12,400 nt of DNA from Alphaproteobacteria bacterium (GCA_016869415.1 VGEI01000068.1:1-12400), one strand, 5' to 3'; counted from the stretch's first letter, positions 1 through 6,450 are shown. Numbers and translations: made by a program. The notes: a model not told the origin generated them from the sequence alone.

Positions 1-737
1 CGCTCAGCCCCCGGATCGGTGCCGGAATCGCGCAACACGCCCATCTCCTCGGTAATGGCCGTGAGCTCGCGGTCGACCGCAGTGATGCGCGGGCCGGCGG
101 CGCGAGCCCCCGGCAGAGCGAGCAGAGCCATCAGGCGATAGGTCTCGATCTCCAGCAAGCGCTGGACCATTCGCCCTGTCTGCCAGGGGTCGAGGAAGCC
201 GCGATCCTGCACAAGGATGCGGCTGTAGCCGTCATCGTGGAGACGAAAATCGGTCCAGGCGGTGCCGACGCCGTCGGCTAGGCGGCTGCCGGCCAGGACT
301 TCGCGGGCGAAGCCGGCGGGCAGATCGTGGGCCGTGCGTTCGGCTCGTTCGCGAGGCTCGACGGCGATATGGGTGGCGACCAGCCGCTCGCCCGGCAGTG
401 CCGCCAGCCAGTCCTCCGGTACCGCCGCAATAGCGGGCGGATTGAACGGGTCGGTGAATGCCCCGCGGACGAAAAAAGTCCAGGTGCAGAACTCACCGTG
501 CCGTTCCCATTTCAGACGGAAGGGGCCGAAATCGATGAAAGCATGGTTCGATTCGCCCGGCGGCGCCTGAACATTGAGCGGCTCGCAAAGCTGGAATAGA
601 TGGGCGCGATCGGCGCCCGCTCCGCCTTCCCCGGACACCGTAGCGATGTGTGTCGCGCGCTCGGGGGAGAAAAGTGGGGCGAAGGGGCGGGCGTGGACCT
701 CGCGGGTCAGGGCCTGGCGCTGGGCATGGTCGGCCAT
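1..737 (-). CDS. DUF3422 family protein, N-terminal part (runs off left edge)
   Basis: Reading the minus strand from an ATG at 737 gives 245 uninterrupted codons to the window edge. The N-terminus carries REVHARPF (residues 12-19) followed by a PERATHIA-like stretch, the hallmark opening of the DUF3422 family (uncharacterised membrane-anchored proteins, usually a little over 400 residues with membrane segments near the C-terminus). The C-terminal part is outside the window, so membrane anchoring cannot be checked here. Further along, charged and aromatic blocks such as FGPFRLKWERHGEF and the VATHIAVEPRER segment fit a folded cytoplasmic domain. No function is established for the family. The ATG has no Shine-Dalgarno sequence, but a promoter-like -10 lies 7 nt upstream of it, so a leaderless start is possible. 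The gene diverges from tldD. Family assignment is from recalled motif pattern, not a search. Confidence 0.85.
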   Translation of the reverse strand, partial: MADHAQRQALTREVHARPFAPLFSPERATHIATVSGEGGAGADRAHLFQLCEPLNVQAPPGESNHAFIDFGPFRLKWERHGEFCTWTFFVRGAFTDPFNPPAIAAVPEDWLAALPGERLVATHIAVEPRERAERTAHDLPAGFAREVLAGSRLADGVGTAWTDFRLHDDGYSRILVQDRGFLDPWQTGRMVQRLLEIETYRLMALLALPGARAAGPRITAVDRELTAITEEMGVLRDSGTDPGAE

Positions 738-744
738 CGGCCGT

Positions 745-773
745 ATTGTGGCCCGGCTGGGGCAGGGCTGCAA
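745..773 (-). promoter_or_regulatory. Candidate promoter for the DUF3422 gene
   Basis: On the minus strand TTGCAG (773-768) and CACAAT (750-745) are separated by exactly 17 nt. The -10 ends 7 nt before the ATG at 737, so transcription would begin at or next to the start codon. The -10 matches 4 of 6 consensus bases and the -35 3 of 6. The match is moderate and the call is inference only. Confidence 0.35.
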
Positions 774-833
774 AAGATCTCCTGAGGGACTATCTTAGGC
801 GCAGCCGCTAACTGCCGATTGACGGGTATCCCG

Positions 834-2267
834 ATGAGCGACCTGGCGCGAACCGACGAGCTGTTCTACACCCGGGCCGGCCTCGATCGCGGCCGACTTG
901 AGCGTCAGGTGGCGGAAGCCCTCAGCGGCGCCGATGACGGCGAGCTCTTCCTCGAATACCGGCAATCCGAGAGCCTGGCCTACGACGATGGCAAGCTGAA
1001 AAGCGCCTCGTTCGACACCAGCCAGGGCTTTGGCCTGCGCGCCGTGGTCGGCGAGTCCGCCGGTTACGCCCACGCCACCGAGCTCAGCCACGACGCCGTT
1101 GCCCGCGCGGCCAAGACCGTGCAGGCGGTGAGGTCGGGTCAGTCCGGCACGGCCGCCGAGGGGCCGGCCGGCACCAACCGTCAGCTCTACACCGACGAAA
1201 ACCCGCTCGGCACCATGGACTTCGCCGCCAAGGTGAAGCTGCTCGGCGAGATCGACTCCTATGTCCGCACCAAGGACCAGCGCGTGCGCCAGGTCATGGC
1301 CTCGATCACCGGCGAATGGCAGGCGGTGCAGATCCTGCGCGGCGACGGCCGCCGTGTGGCCGATATCCGGCCGCTGGTGCGGCTCAACGTCAGCGTGGTG
1401 GTCGGCGAGGGCGAGCGCCAGGAATCGGGCAACTACGGCACTGGCGGCCGCTTCGCCTTCGCGCGCGTGGTGAGTCCGGAGGGCTGGCGGCATGCCGCCG
1501 ACGAGGCGCTGCGCCACGCCCTGGTCAACCTCTCGGCCGTCCCCGCCCCGGCCGGCGAGCTTCCCGTAGTACTCGGCCCCGGCTGGAACGGGGTCATGCT
1601 GCACGAGGCGATCGGCCACGGGCTGGAAGGCGATTTCAACCGCAAGAAGACGTCGGCCTTTGCCGGGCTTCTCGGCCAGCGCATCGCCGCACCCGGCATC
1701 ACCGTGGTCGACGACGGCTCATTCGCCGACCGGCGCGGTTCGCTCACCGTCGACGACGAAGGCACGCCGACCGAGCGCACCGTGCTGATCGAGGACGGCA
1801 TCCTGCGCGGTTACATGCAGGACCGCCAGAACGCGCGCCTCATGGGCATGAAGCCGACCGGCAACGGGCGGCGCGAGAGCTTCGCTCACCACCCGATGCC
1901 GCGCATGACCAATACCATCATGCTCGGCGGCAGCCTCAACCCCCAGGAGATCGTCGGCAGCGTCAAGCGCGGGCTCTACGTCTCGCAGATGGGCGGCGGG
2001 CAGGTCGACATCACCAACGGCAAGTTCGTCTTCAACGCCGCCGAGGCCTACCTGATCGAGGATGGCAAGATGGGGCCGGCGGTCAAGGGCGCCATGCTGA
2101 TCGGCAACGGACCCGACGCGCTGACCCGCGTCACTATGATCGCCAACGACATGGCGCTCGATCCGGGCATCGGCACCTGCGGCAAGGACGGTCAGGGGGT
2201 ACCGGTCGGTGTCGGCCAGCCGACCATGCTGATCAACCGCCTCACCGTGGGCGGTACGGCGGCGTGA
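834..2267 (+). CDS. tldD: Metalloprotease TldD
   Basis: 477 residues, the usual length for TldD. TldD pairs with PmbA/TldE to form a zinc-dependent cytoplasmic peptidase that matures or degrades small peptides such as microcins and the CcdA antitoxin in enterobacteria. The HExxH-type motif is HEAIGHGLEGDFNR, with H257, E258 and H261. The late conserved cysteine expected as the third zinc ligand is C449, in GTCGKDGQ. Blocks such as DIRPLVRLNVSV, TPTGNGRRESFAH, GGGQVDITNGKF and the C-terminal PVGVGQPT...LTVGGTA agree closely with remembered E. coli TldD. The ATG at 834 is preferred: an in-frame TTG at 819 would add only five residues (MTGIP), and neither start has a good ribosome site. The partner pmbA is not in this window. 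The stop codon overlaps the amn start, so the two are probably translationally coupled. Identification is firm. Confidence 0.97.
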   Translation: MSDLARTDELFYTRAGLDRGRLERQVAEALSGADDGELFLEYRQSESLAYDDGKLKSASFDTSQGFGLRAVVGESAGYAHATELSHDAVARAAKTVQAVRSGQSGTAAEGPAGTNRQLYTDENPLGTMDFAAKVKLLGEIDSYVRTKDQRVRQVMASITGEWQAVQILRGDGRRVADIRPLVRLNVSVVVGEGERQESGNYGTGGRFAFARVVSPEGWRHAADEALRHALVNLSAVPAPAGELPVVLGPGWNGVMLHEAIGHGLEGDFNRKKTSAFAGLLGQRIAAPGITVVDDGSFADRRGSLTVDDEGTPTERTVLIEDGILRGYMQDRQNARLMGMKPTGNGRRESFAHHPMPRMTNTIMLGGSLNPQEIVGSVKRGLYVSQMGGGQVDITNGKFVFNAAEAYLIEDGKMGPAVKGAMLIGNGPDALTRVTMIANDMALDPGIGTCGKDGQGVPVGVGQPTMLINRLTVGGTAA

Positions 2268-3742
2268 ACGACCGCAGCAACCCCGGCGGCAGCTCCGCTA
2301 TAGCGAGCGAACAACTCGCCTTCACCGACGCCGACGCGGCGGTTGCGCGTATCGCCGCGCTCTATAACGCCAGCCGCCAAGCCATCCAGCGCGCTTTCTC
2401 CGACCCGGCCGGTAAGCAGGTTCCTGGCCCCACGGCCAATTACCCGCTGGTCAGCATCACCGTCGGGCCTGAGCATCTCAGCGCCGACGCGCGGCTGGCC
2501 TTCGGCATGCTGGTCGAACCCGGCACCTATGCCACGACGCTGACCCGGCCGGATCTCTTCCGCGAGTACTACCGGGAACAGATCCACTTGCTGCTGCAGC
2601 GGCACAAGGTCCCGGTGAGGGTCGGGCTGAGCAACCGGCCGATCCCCCTGCCGTTCGTGGTCGAGGACGCGACCGCCGACGTGAGCGAGGCCCAGGTGCG
2701 CTCGATGCACGCCCGCTTCGCCCTGCCCGATCTCGGCGTCACCGACGACGCCATCGCCAACGGCACGTACCGGCCGGGGCCGGGCGAGCCGCAGCCGCTG
2801 GCGCTCTTCCCGGCCGAACGCGTCGATTACTCCCTGCATCGGCTGAGCCATTACACCGCGACCTCGGTGCAGTACTTCCAGCGCTACGTGCTGTTCACCA
2901 ACTATCAGCGCTACGTCGAGGAGTTCCGCAGCTACGCCGCGGAGCAGATCGCCACCGGCGACGAGTACGTCGCCTATGTCGAGCCTGGCGACGTGGTGAC
3001 GCCCAACGGGCGTTTCCCCTTCCAGGGGCCGACCGGTCAGAAGCTGCAGCATCTGCCGCAGATGCCGGCCTATCACCTGGTGCGCGCCGACGGCAACGGC
3101 ATCACGCTTGTGAACATCGGAGTCGGCCCGAGCAACGCCAAGACCATCACCGACCATGTGGCAGTGCTGCGGCCACATTGCTGGCTGGTGCTTGGCCACT
3201 GCGCCGGCCTGCGCCGCAGCCAATATCTCGGCGACTACTGCCTCGCCCATGCCTATGTGCGCGAGGACCACGTGCTCGACCGCGACCTGCCGCTGTTCAC
3301 GCCGCTGCCACCGATCGCCGAGATCCAGGTCGCGCTGCAGGAGGCGGTGGAGAAGATCACCGGCCTGCGCGGCATCGAGCTCAGGACGCGGATGCGCACC
3401 GGCACCGTGTTCACCACCGACAACCGGAACTGGGAGCTGCGCTACAACGAGCTCTACGAGCGGCTGAACCAGAGCCGGGCCATTGCCGTCGACATGGAAT
3501 CGGCGACGGTGGCGGCCAACGGCTTCCGCTTCCGCGTGCCCTACGGCACGCTGCTCTGCGTCTCTGACAAGCCGCTGCACGGCGAGATCAAGCTGCGCGG
3601 CATGGCCAACGCCTTCTACAGGGAGCGCATCAGCCAGCAGCTTGCCATCGGCGTCGAGGCGATCCGCCTGTTGCGCGAGGGCGGCGAGACGCGGCTGCAT
3701 TCGCGCAAGCTGCGCAGCTTCGATGACCCGGCGTTCCGCTAA
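2264..3742 (+). CDS. amn: AMP nucleosidase
   Basis: 492 residues, full length for bacterial Amn. It hydrolyses AMP to adenine and ribose 5-phosphate (EC 3.2.2.4), regulating adenylate pools and feeding purine salvage in the cytoplasm. The N-terminal half matches the AMP nucleosidase N-terminal domain (LVEPGTYATTLTRPDLFREY, VDYSLHRLSHYT, FVLFTNYQRYVEEF). The C-terminal half is a purine-nucleoside-phosphorylase fold, with NIGVGPSNAKT beginning near residue 284, GHCAGLR near 311, the catalytic-site DMESAT at 410-415 and the conserved tail PYGTLLCVSDKPLHGEIKL. The GTG start at 2264 overlaps the tldD stop in a GTGA arrangement. The same frame stays open upstream into tldD, but family length and N-terminal pattern place the true start here. 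The end overlaps the DUF488 gene by 20 nt. Co-transcription with tldD is very likely. Confidence 0.97.
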   Translation: MNDRSNPGGSSAIASEQLAFTDADAAVARIAALYNASRQAIQRAFSDPAGKQVPGPTANYPLVSITVGPEHLSADARLAFGMLVEPGTYATTLTRPDLFREYYREQIHLLLQRHKVPVRVGLSNRPIPLPFVVEDATADVSEAQVRSMHARFALPDLGVTDDAIANGTYRPGPGEPQPLALFPAERVDYSLHRLSHYTATSVQYFQRYVLFTNYQRYVEEFRSYAAEQIATGDEYVAYVEPGDVVTPNGRFPFQGPTGQKLQHLPQMPAYHLVRADGNGITLVNIGVGPSNAKTITDHVAVLRPHCWLVLGHCAGLRRSQYLGDYCLAHAYVREDHVLDRDLPLFTPLPPIAEIQVALQEAVEKITGLRGIELRTRMRTGTVFTTDNRNWELRYNELYERLNQSRAIAVDMESATVAANGFRFRVPYGTLLCVSDKPLHGEIKLRGMANAFYRERISQQLAIGVEAIRLLREGGETRLHSRKLRSFDDPAFR

Positions 3743-4121
3743 GGCCGCGGCCGGTCTTTCGACCTACCTGATCGGCAAGGATGCCGCGCCCGGCGCGCTG
3801 CGCCTTGGCACGGTCCGTCACCTGCCGCGTGGCGTGCGGCGTGAGGACCGTGGCGACTATTTCGATATCTGGCTGCCCTTGCTGGCACCGAGCCGAGAGC
3901 TGTTGCGCTGGTGGCTCGACGGCGAGATGTCGGAGACGCGTTTCAAGATCTTCGCCAAACGCTATGCGGCCGAGATGGCAACGAGCGAGGCGAGCGGCAC
4001 CATCGCCCTGGTCGCCGCCCTGACCAAGCGTATGCCTGTGGCGCTCGGCTGCTACTGCGAGCGCCAGCAGTGCCACCGCTTCGTGTTGGAGAAGCTGGTC
4101 CGCCAGGCAGGGGCTGCATAA
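3723..4121 (+). CDS. DUF488 family protein
   Basis: 132 residues, starting at an ATG inside the last 20 nt of amn. The pattern is that of the DUF488 (YeaO-related) family: TYLIG near residue 14, LRLGTVRHLPRGVRRED at 26-42, DYFDIWLPLLAPSREL at 45-60, a RFKIFAKRYAAEM helix, and the cysteine motif CYCERQQCHR (C110, C112, C117, H118). That motif is kept in many DUF488 members and could bind a metal. No biochemical function is established for the family, so none is assigned. The overlap with amn suggests translational coupling and shared expression, but a purine-related role would be speculation. Family recognition is good; the exact start is slightly less sure, since the first ten residues look poorly conserved. 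Confidence 0.85.
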   Translation: MTRRSAKAAAGLSTYLIGKDAAPGALRLGTVRHLPRGVRREDRGDYFDIWLPLLAPSRELLRWWLDGEMSETRFKIFAKRYAAEMATSEASGTIALVAALTKRMPVALGCYCERQQCHRFVLEKLVRQAGAA

Positions 4122-4129
4122 CCCGCCGC

Positions 4130-4188
4130 CGATTCGTGCTAAAGCAGCGGCCGCGGCGGCACCCGCCGCCCGAATCGACCGGCACGAA
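4130..4188. repeat. Overlapping inverted repeats ahead of uppP
   Basis: In the 78-nt gap between the DUF488 gene and uppP, CGATTCG and TTCGTGC each have an exact inverted partner about 40 nt downstream (CGAATCG and GCACGAA). The two pairings overlap, so they would be alternative stems. The 3' GCACGAA arm lies next to the uppP ribosome site. This may be a leader structure or chance; only the arms are directly seen. Confidence 0.25.
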
Positions 4189-4199
4189 GGGCAAGCTGC

Positions 4200-5006
4200 A
4201 TGGACATCGCGACGTTGGGAGGCGCCGTTCTGCTCGGCATCGTCGAGGGCCTCACCGAGTTCATCCCCGTCTCCTCGACCGGCCATCTGATCCTTCTGGT
4301 CGACCTCATCGGCTTCCGCGGCCCGCCCGGCAAGGTCTTCGAGGTCGCCATCCAGCTCGGGGCCATCCTGGCGGTGTGCTGGCTCTACCGGGCCAAGCTC
4401 TTCGGCGTGGCGCTGGGGATGTTCGCTGGCGGCGACGATCTCCGTTTCGCGCGCAACGTGCTGCTGGCCTTTCTGCCGGCCATGGCGATCGGTTTCTTCG
4501 CCCACGGCTTCATCAAGAGCGTGCTGTTCAGCCCCTGGGTGGTGGCGGTCATGCTGGTGGCCGGCGGTGTGGCCATCCTGCTGATCGAACGCGGCGTCAA
4601 GTTGCCGCACCACCACGTCATCGAGCGCTTCCCCTGGACGCTCGCGCTGGCCATCGGCTTTTGCCAGGCCTTGGCCATGATTCCCGGCGTCTCGCGCTCA
4701 GGCGCCACCATCATGGGTGCGCTGCTGCTGCGCGTCGACCGCCGCGCGGCGACCGAATTCTCTTTTTTCCTAGCGATTCCCACGATGCTCGCCGCCACCG
4801 TTTACGATCTGTGGAAGAACCGCGGCGGGCTAACCGATGATGGGCTGCTGCTCATCGTCGTCGGCTTCGTCACCGCCTTCGTCGCCGCGATGCTGGTGGT
4901 GCGGGCGCTGATCGATTTCGTCAGCCGGCGCGGCTTTGCCCCGTTCGCCTGGTACCGCATCGCCGTGGGAGTTTTGATGCTGGCGCTACTGACGCTGCGA
5001 CAGTAG
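4200..5006 (+). CDS. uppP: Undecaprenyl-diphosphate phosphatase UppP/BacA
   Basis: 268 residues, normal length for the BacA family. This inner-membrane enzyme dephosphorylates undecaprenyl diphosphate to the monophosphate carrier lipid used for peptidoglycan and other surface polymers (EC 3.6.1.27); excess enzyme gives bacitracin resistance. The first signature, EGLTEFIPVSSTGH, holds E16, E20 and H29; the second, PGVSRSG (162-168), holds the catalytic arginine R166. Several hydrophobic membrane spans follow, for example around residues 80-95, 112-127, 215-232 and 250-264. A purine-rich ribosome site (GAAGGG) precedes the ATG at a suitable distance. The gene begins 78 nt after the DUF488 gene and may be the last cistron of the tldD cluster or have its own start. 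A decayed partial copy of its 3' end lies at 5889-6010. Confidence 0.97.
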   Translation: MDIATLGGAVLLGIVEGLTEFIPVSSTGHLILLVDLIGFRGPPGKVFEVAIQLGAILAVCWLYRAKLFGVALGMFAGGDDLRFARNVLLAFLPAMAIGFFAHGFIKSVLFSPWVVAVMLVAGGVAILLIERGVKLPHHHVIERFPWTLALAIGFCQALAMIPGVSRSGATIMGALLLRVDRRAATEFSFFLAIPTMLAATVYDLWKNRGGLTDDGLLLIVVGFVTAFVAAMLVVRALIDFVSRRGFAPFAWYRIAVGVLMLALLTLRQ

Positions 5007-5193
5007 CGATCCGGGCTCTCGCAGGCCGCCGGCCTCTGCTTTCACTTCCAGATTCGGGCTCATCGATGGCGGCAGGAGCCGGCTACAGGCCTTGAGACTT
5101 ATGGCCCCACGAATCGCAGTCAACATAGTGGCGATGGACGACGATCTGCGTGGAAGCTGAACCGGACAGTCGATGCCCACGACGGGAGCGGCA
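5007..5193. other. Intergenic gap between convergent uppP and PAS_5 genes
   Basis: 187 nt with no supported gene. A short perfect inverted repeat (AGGCC-GCC-GGCCT, 5023-5035) follows the uppP stop but has only five pairs and no T-run, so it is at best a weak terminator. A 19-codon ORF at 5101-5160 has no recognisable features and is not called. Confidence 0.5.
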
Positions 5194-5736
5194 CTAGAAC
5201 TCCACGCCGTCCTTGCGCATGAAGATCGTCAGCGCCAGCACGATGTCGACATGTGCGCCGTCGCCAGCGAGCGGCAGAAACAGCCGCTCGACCGAGAGGA
5301 GTTCGCTGACCGGCCAAGCGTTGGGCTTGCCGAGGCGATGGTGCGGCCGCCACGTCACGACCACGTCGACCAGGAAGCCGGGCATCGGGTTGTTGGCGAA
5401 ATCGGGATGCACGTCCTCGAACAGGCGGCCGGTGATGTCGGCGGCGAATGCCTGGGCAACGCGCGTTCCCATCAGGCGATAGCGGAACCGCGGCTCCGGG
5501 CCGTCAAGCACGTCGACCAGCCAGACATTCGGCAGGAGATGCGGAATCGCCAGCGGGTCGAAATGCTGGCAGCCGGGCAAGCGGTCGCTCGGCATGATCG
5601 ACCGGTAGAGGCCGATCATCTCGCGGATCTTGGAGTGCGGCGCCCGCGCCTGGATCGCATCGAGCGCGGCAAGGCATTCTGCACGAAAGTGAACGGCGGG
5701 ATCGGTGGAGTGTGCGATGACGGCGGCCATGGCCAT
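5194..5736 (-). CDS. PAS_5-family (PF07310-like) protein
   Basis: 180 residues encoded on the minus strand. The layout fits the PAS_5 family common in alphaproteobacteria: an N-terminal helix, then LPGCQHFDPLAIPHLLPN (53-70), VWLVDVLDG, RFRYRLMGT (83-91), the ITGR turn at 101-104, and a final strand region ERLFLPLAGDG near 150-160. These are stand-alone PAS-like sensor domains with no output domain. The ligand and partner are unknown, so a signalling role is only inferred from the fold. Two in-frame ATGs at 5736 and 5730 give almost the same protein, and neither has a clear ribosome site. The gene is convergent with uppP. It lies just downstream of a possible 40-codon ORF and next to the uppP remnant, a less tightly packed part of the window. 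Confidence 0.8.
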   Translation of the reverse strand: MAMAAVIAHSTDPAVHFRAECLAALDAIQARAPHSKIREMIGLYRSIMPSDRLPGCQHFDPLAIPHLLPNVWLVDVLDGPEPRFRYRLMGTRVAQAFAADITGRLFEDVHPDFANNPMPGFLVDVVVTWRPHHRLGKPNAWPVSELLSVERLFLPLAGDGAHVDIVLALTIFMRKDGVEF

Positions 5737-5765
5737 GATGCGTCAGCCGATTGGATCAGTCCGCA

Positions 5766-5888
5766 CTATGAACCCAGAAGATTGACGGTCAATTCGTTGA
5801 ACTGGCCGACGCCGACGCACATGCATTCCCCCATCTTGGTCGCGCTCATACCACCGAACGGGTCAACGTTTTGCAAATGAACCGACAT
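5766..5888 (-). CDS. Possible 40-residue small ORF upstream of the PAS_5 gene
   Basis: An ATG at 5888 on the minus strand opens 40 codons ending in TAG at 5766, 29 nt before the PAS_5 start and in the same orientation. The peptide is not low-complexity: it contains VDPFGGMSATKMGECMCVGVG and a fairly hydrophobic C-terminus. It has two cysteines spaced CxC and five methionines. Third-position GC is about 70 percent, lower than the neighbouring genes. There is no strong ribosome site. I do not recognise a family. It could be a small leader cistron, a fragment of a lost gene, or chance. Its start codon abuts the uppP remnant that begins at 5889. Confidence 0.3.
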   Translation of the reverse strand: MSVHLQNVDPFGGMSATKMGECMCVGVGQFNELTVNLLGS

Positions 5889-6010
5889 GCAACCGTCTAG
5901 GGTCTGTGGAAGTACCGCTGCGGGCTCGCCGCTGATGGGCTGCTGGTCATGGCCGTCGGCTTCGCTCCGTTCGCCGGGTGCCGCATCGCTGCGGGGGTTT
6001 GATACTGACG
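5889..6010 (+). pseudogene. Decayed fragment of the uppP 3' end
   Basis: These 122 nt align with uppP positions 4794-4994 in the same orientation. Translated in the matching frame, ATV-stop-GLWKYRCGLAADGLL... mirrors uppP ATVYDLWKNRGGLTDDGLL..., and GFAPFAGCRIAAGV mirrors GFAPFAWYRIAVGV. Three deletions account exactly for the length difference (201-69-1-9=122): an in-frame 69-nt loss between two near-identical GGCTTCG/GGCTTTG sequences, one lost T, and a 9-nt loss. In the first 60 compared nucleotides (5904-5963) I count eight substitutions, seven of which change the amino acid. With the in-frame TAG and TGA codons, that points to unconstrained decay. The family's catalytic motifs are not in this piece, so it cannot be functional. 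Confidence 0.85.
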
Positions 6011-6063
6011 ACTCTTTTTTTGGCGCGAGCCCCGGCCTTTGGTCAATAAATTCCTAATTTCAT

Positions 6064-6092
6064 TTGACCGACTTTAGTCGCGGGACTATACA
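6064..6092 (+). promoter_or_regulatory. Strong sigma-70-type promoter of the lysine-rich secreted protein
   Basis: TTGACC (6064-6069) and TATACA (6087-6092) are separated by exactly 17 nt, a near-consensus pair. They sit in an unusually AT-rich stretch for this window. The expected transcript starts near 6099, giving a leader of about 70 nt. A small inverted repeat, TAGTC (6075-6079) and GACTA (6084-6088), overlaps the spacer and the -10, and GGTCAA at 6041-6046 mirrors the -35 hexamer; either could be a binding site. Confidence 0.7.
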
Positions 6093-6102
6093 ACCGCTTG
6101 CG

Positions 6103-6119
6103 CCACCCAACCTGGGTGG
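6103..6119 (+). promoter_or_regulatory. Hairpin at the 5' end of the leader
   Basis: CCACCCA (6103-6109) pairs perfectly with TGGGTGG (6113-6119) around a 3-nt loop. With the predicted start near 6099 this stem would lie almost at the mRNA 5' end, a position where hairpins are known to protect transcripts from decay. The stem is seen; the stabilising role is inferred. Confidence 0.5.
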
Positions 6120-6168
6120 TAGCCAGATGTTGAGCCCAATGATTCCTCATTCCCGAGCAAGGAGTTCC

Positions 6169-6393
6169 ATGAAAAAGTTGCTGAACGGCCTGGTTGGGGC
6201 CGCGTTCGCCCTCGTCGCCGTCGCCCCCGCTTCGGCTGCCGTCATCGCCCCGCGCGTTTCGGGCGACAGCGCCGTCGTGCAGGTGCAGGCGACCGAGACC
6301 AAGGCCCCGGCCAAGAAGAAGCAGGCCGCCAAGAAGGCGCCGGCCAAGAAGCAGACAGCCAAGAAGAAGAAAGCCGCCACCAAGACGGCTTGA
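6169..6393 (+). CDS. Small secreted lysine/alanine-rich protein
   Basis: 74 residues. The ATG at 6169 follows a good ribosome site (AAGGAG, 6159-6164), which selects it over the upstream in-frame TTG at 6064 that lies in the promoter. Residues 1-23 are a classical Sec signal peptide: MKK, a hydrophobic core, and ASA at the -3 to -1 positions. The mature part is about 20 ordinary residues (VIAPRVSGDSAVVQVQ...) followed by a 30-residue tail made only of K, A, P, Q and T, with 13 lysines and no acidic residues. The tail contains two imperfect repeats of KAPAKK(K)Q. It resembles histone-H1-like tails, but the signal peptide puts it outside the cytoplasm, so DNA packaging is unlikely; binding to envelope polyanions is a guess. 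Nearly all its lysines use AAG. No named family is recognised. It has its own promoter and terminator. Confidence 0.85.
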   Translation: MKKLLNGLVGAAFALVAVAPASAAVIAPRVSGDSAVVQVQATETKAPAKKKQAAKKAPAKKQTAKKKKAATKTA

Positions 6394-6417
6394 TCCTCGC
6401 CCTAGCGCGATTGTGGG

Positions 6418-6450
6418 AACGGCGGCCGCCAGGGGCCGCCGTTTTCATTT
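6418..6450 (+). terminator. Rho-independent terminator
   Basis: AACGGCGGCC (6418-6427) pairs perfectly over ten bases with GGCCGCCGTT (6434-6443) around a 6-nt loop, followed by a T-rich run. It ends the lysine-rich gene transcript. The gshA stop at 6451-6453, on the other strand, is just beyond it, so the stem may also limit read-through from gshA, although the A-side tract is poor. Confidence 0.85.

Noticed and set aside
2192..3700. A 502-codon minus-strand frame opposite amn
   Set aside because: It mirrors a strongly identified gene and has the composition expected of an antisense frame in GC-rich DNA, with no recognisable domain.
1316..3742. A continuous plus-strand frame from 1316 through the end of amn, which could suggest an N-terminal extension or fusion of amn
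   Set aside because: The first 316 codons are an arginine/proline-rich shadow of tldD in another frame; AMP nucleosidase homology begins just after the GTG at 2264.
5101..5160. A 19-codon ORF between uppP and the PAS_5 gene
   Set aside because: Too short, no ribosome site, no recognisable sequence; chance is the simplest explanation.
5860..5866. A minus-strand TTGACC as a -35 for the PAS_5 gene
   Set aside because: No -10-like hexamer is found at 16-19 nt spacing.
5173..5880. A 235-codon plus-strand frame across the PAS_5 gene
   Set aside because: It is antisense to a gene with clear PAS_5 motifs and has no family pattern or ribosome site.
5981..6021. CCGCA-TCGC-TGCGG hairpin and a run of seven T at 6015-6021, as a terminator
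   Set aside because: The stem and the T-run are about 20 nt apart, and the stem lies within the uppP-derived remnant, so it does not form a classical terminator.
5007..6168. A mobile element explaining the uppP remnant and looser region
   Set aside because: No transposase, terminal inverted repeats or target duplication were seen; duplication and deletion are enough to explain it.
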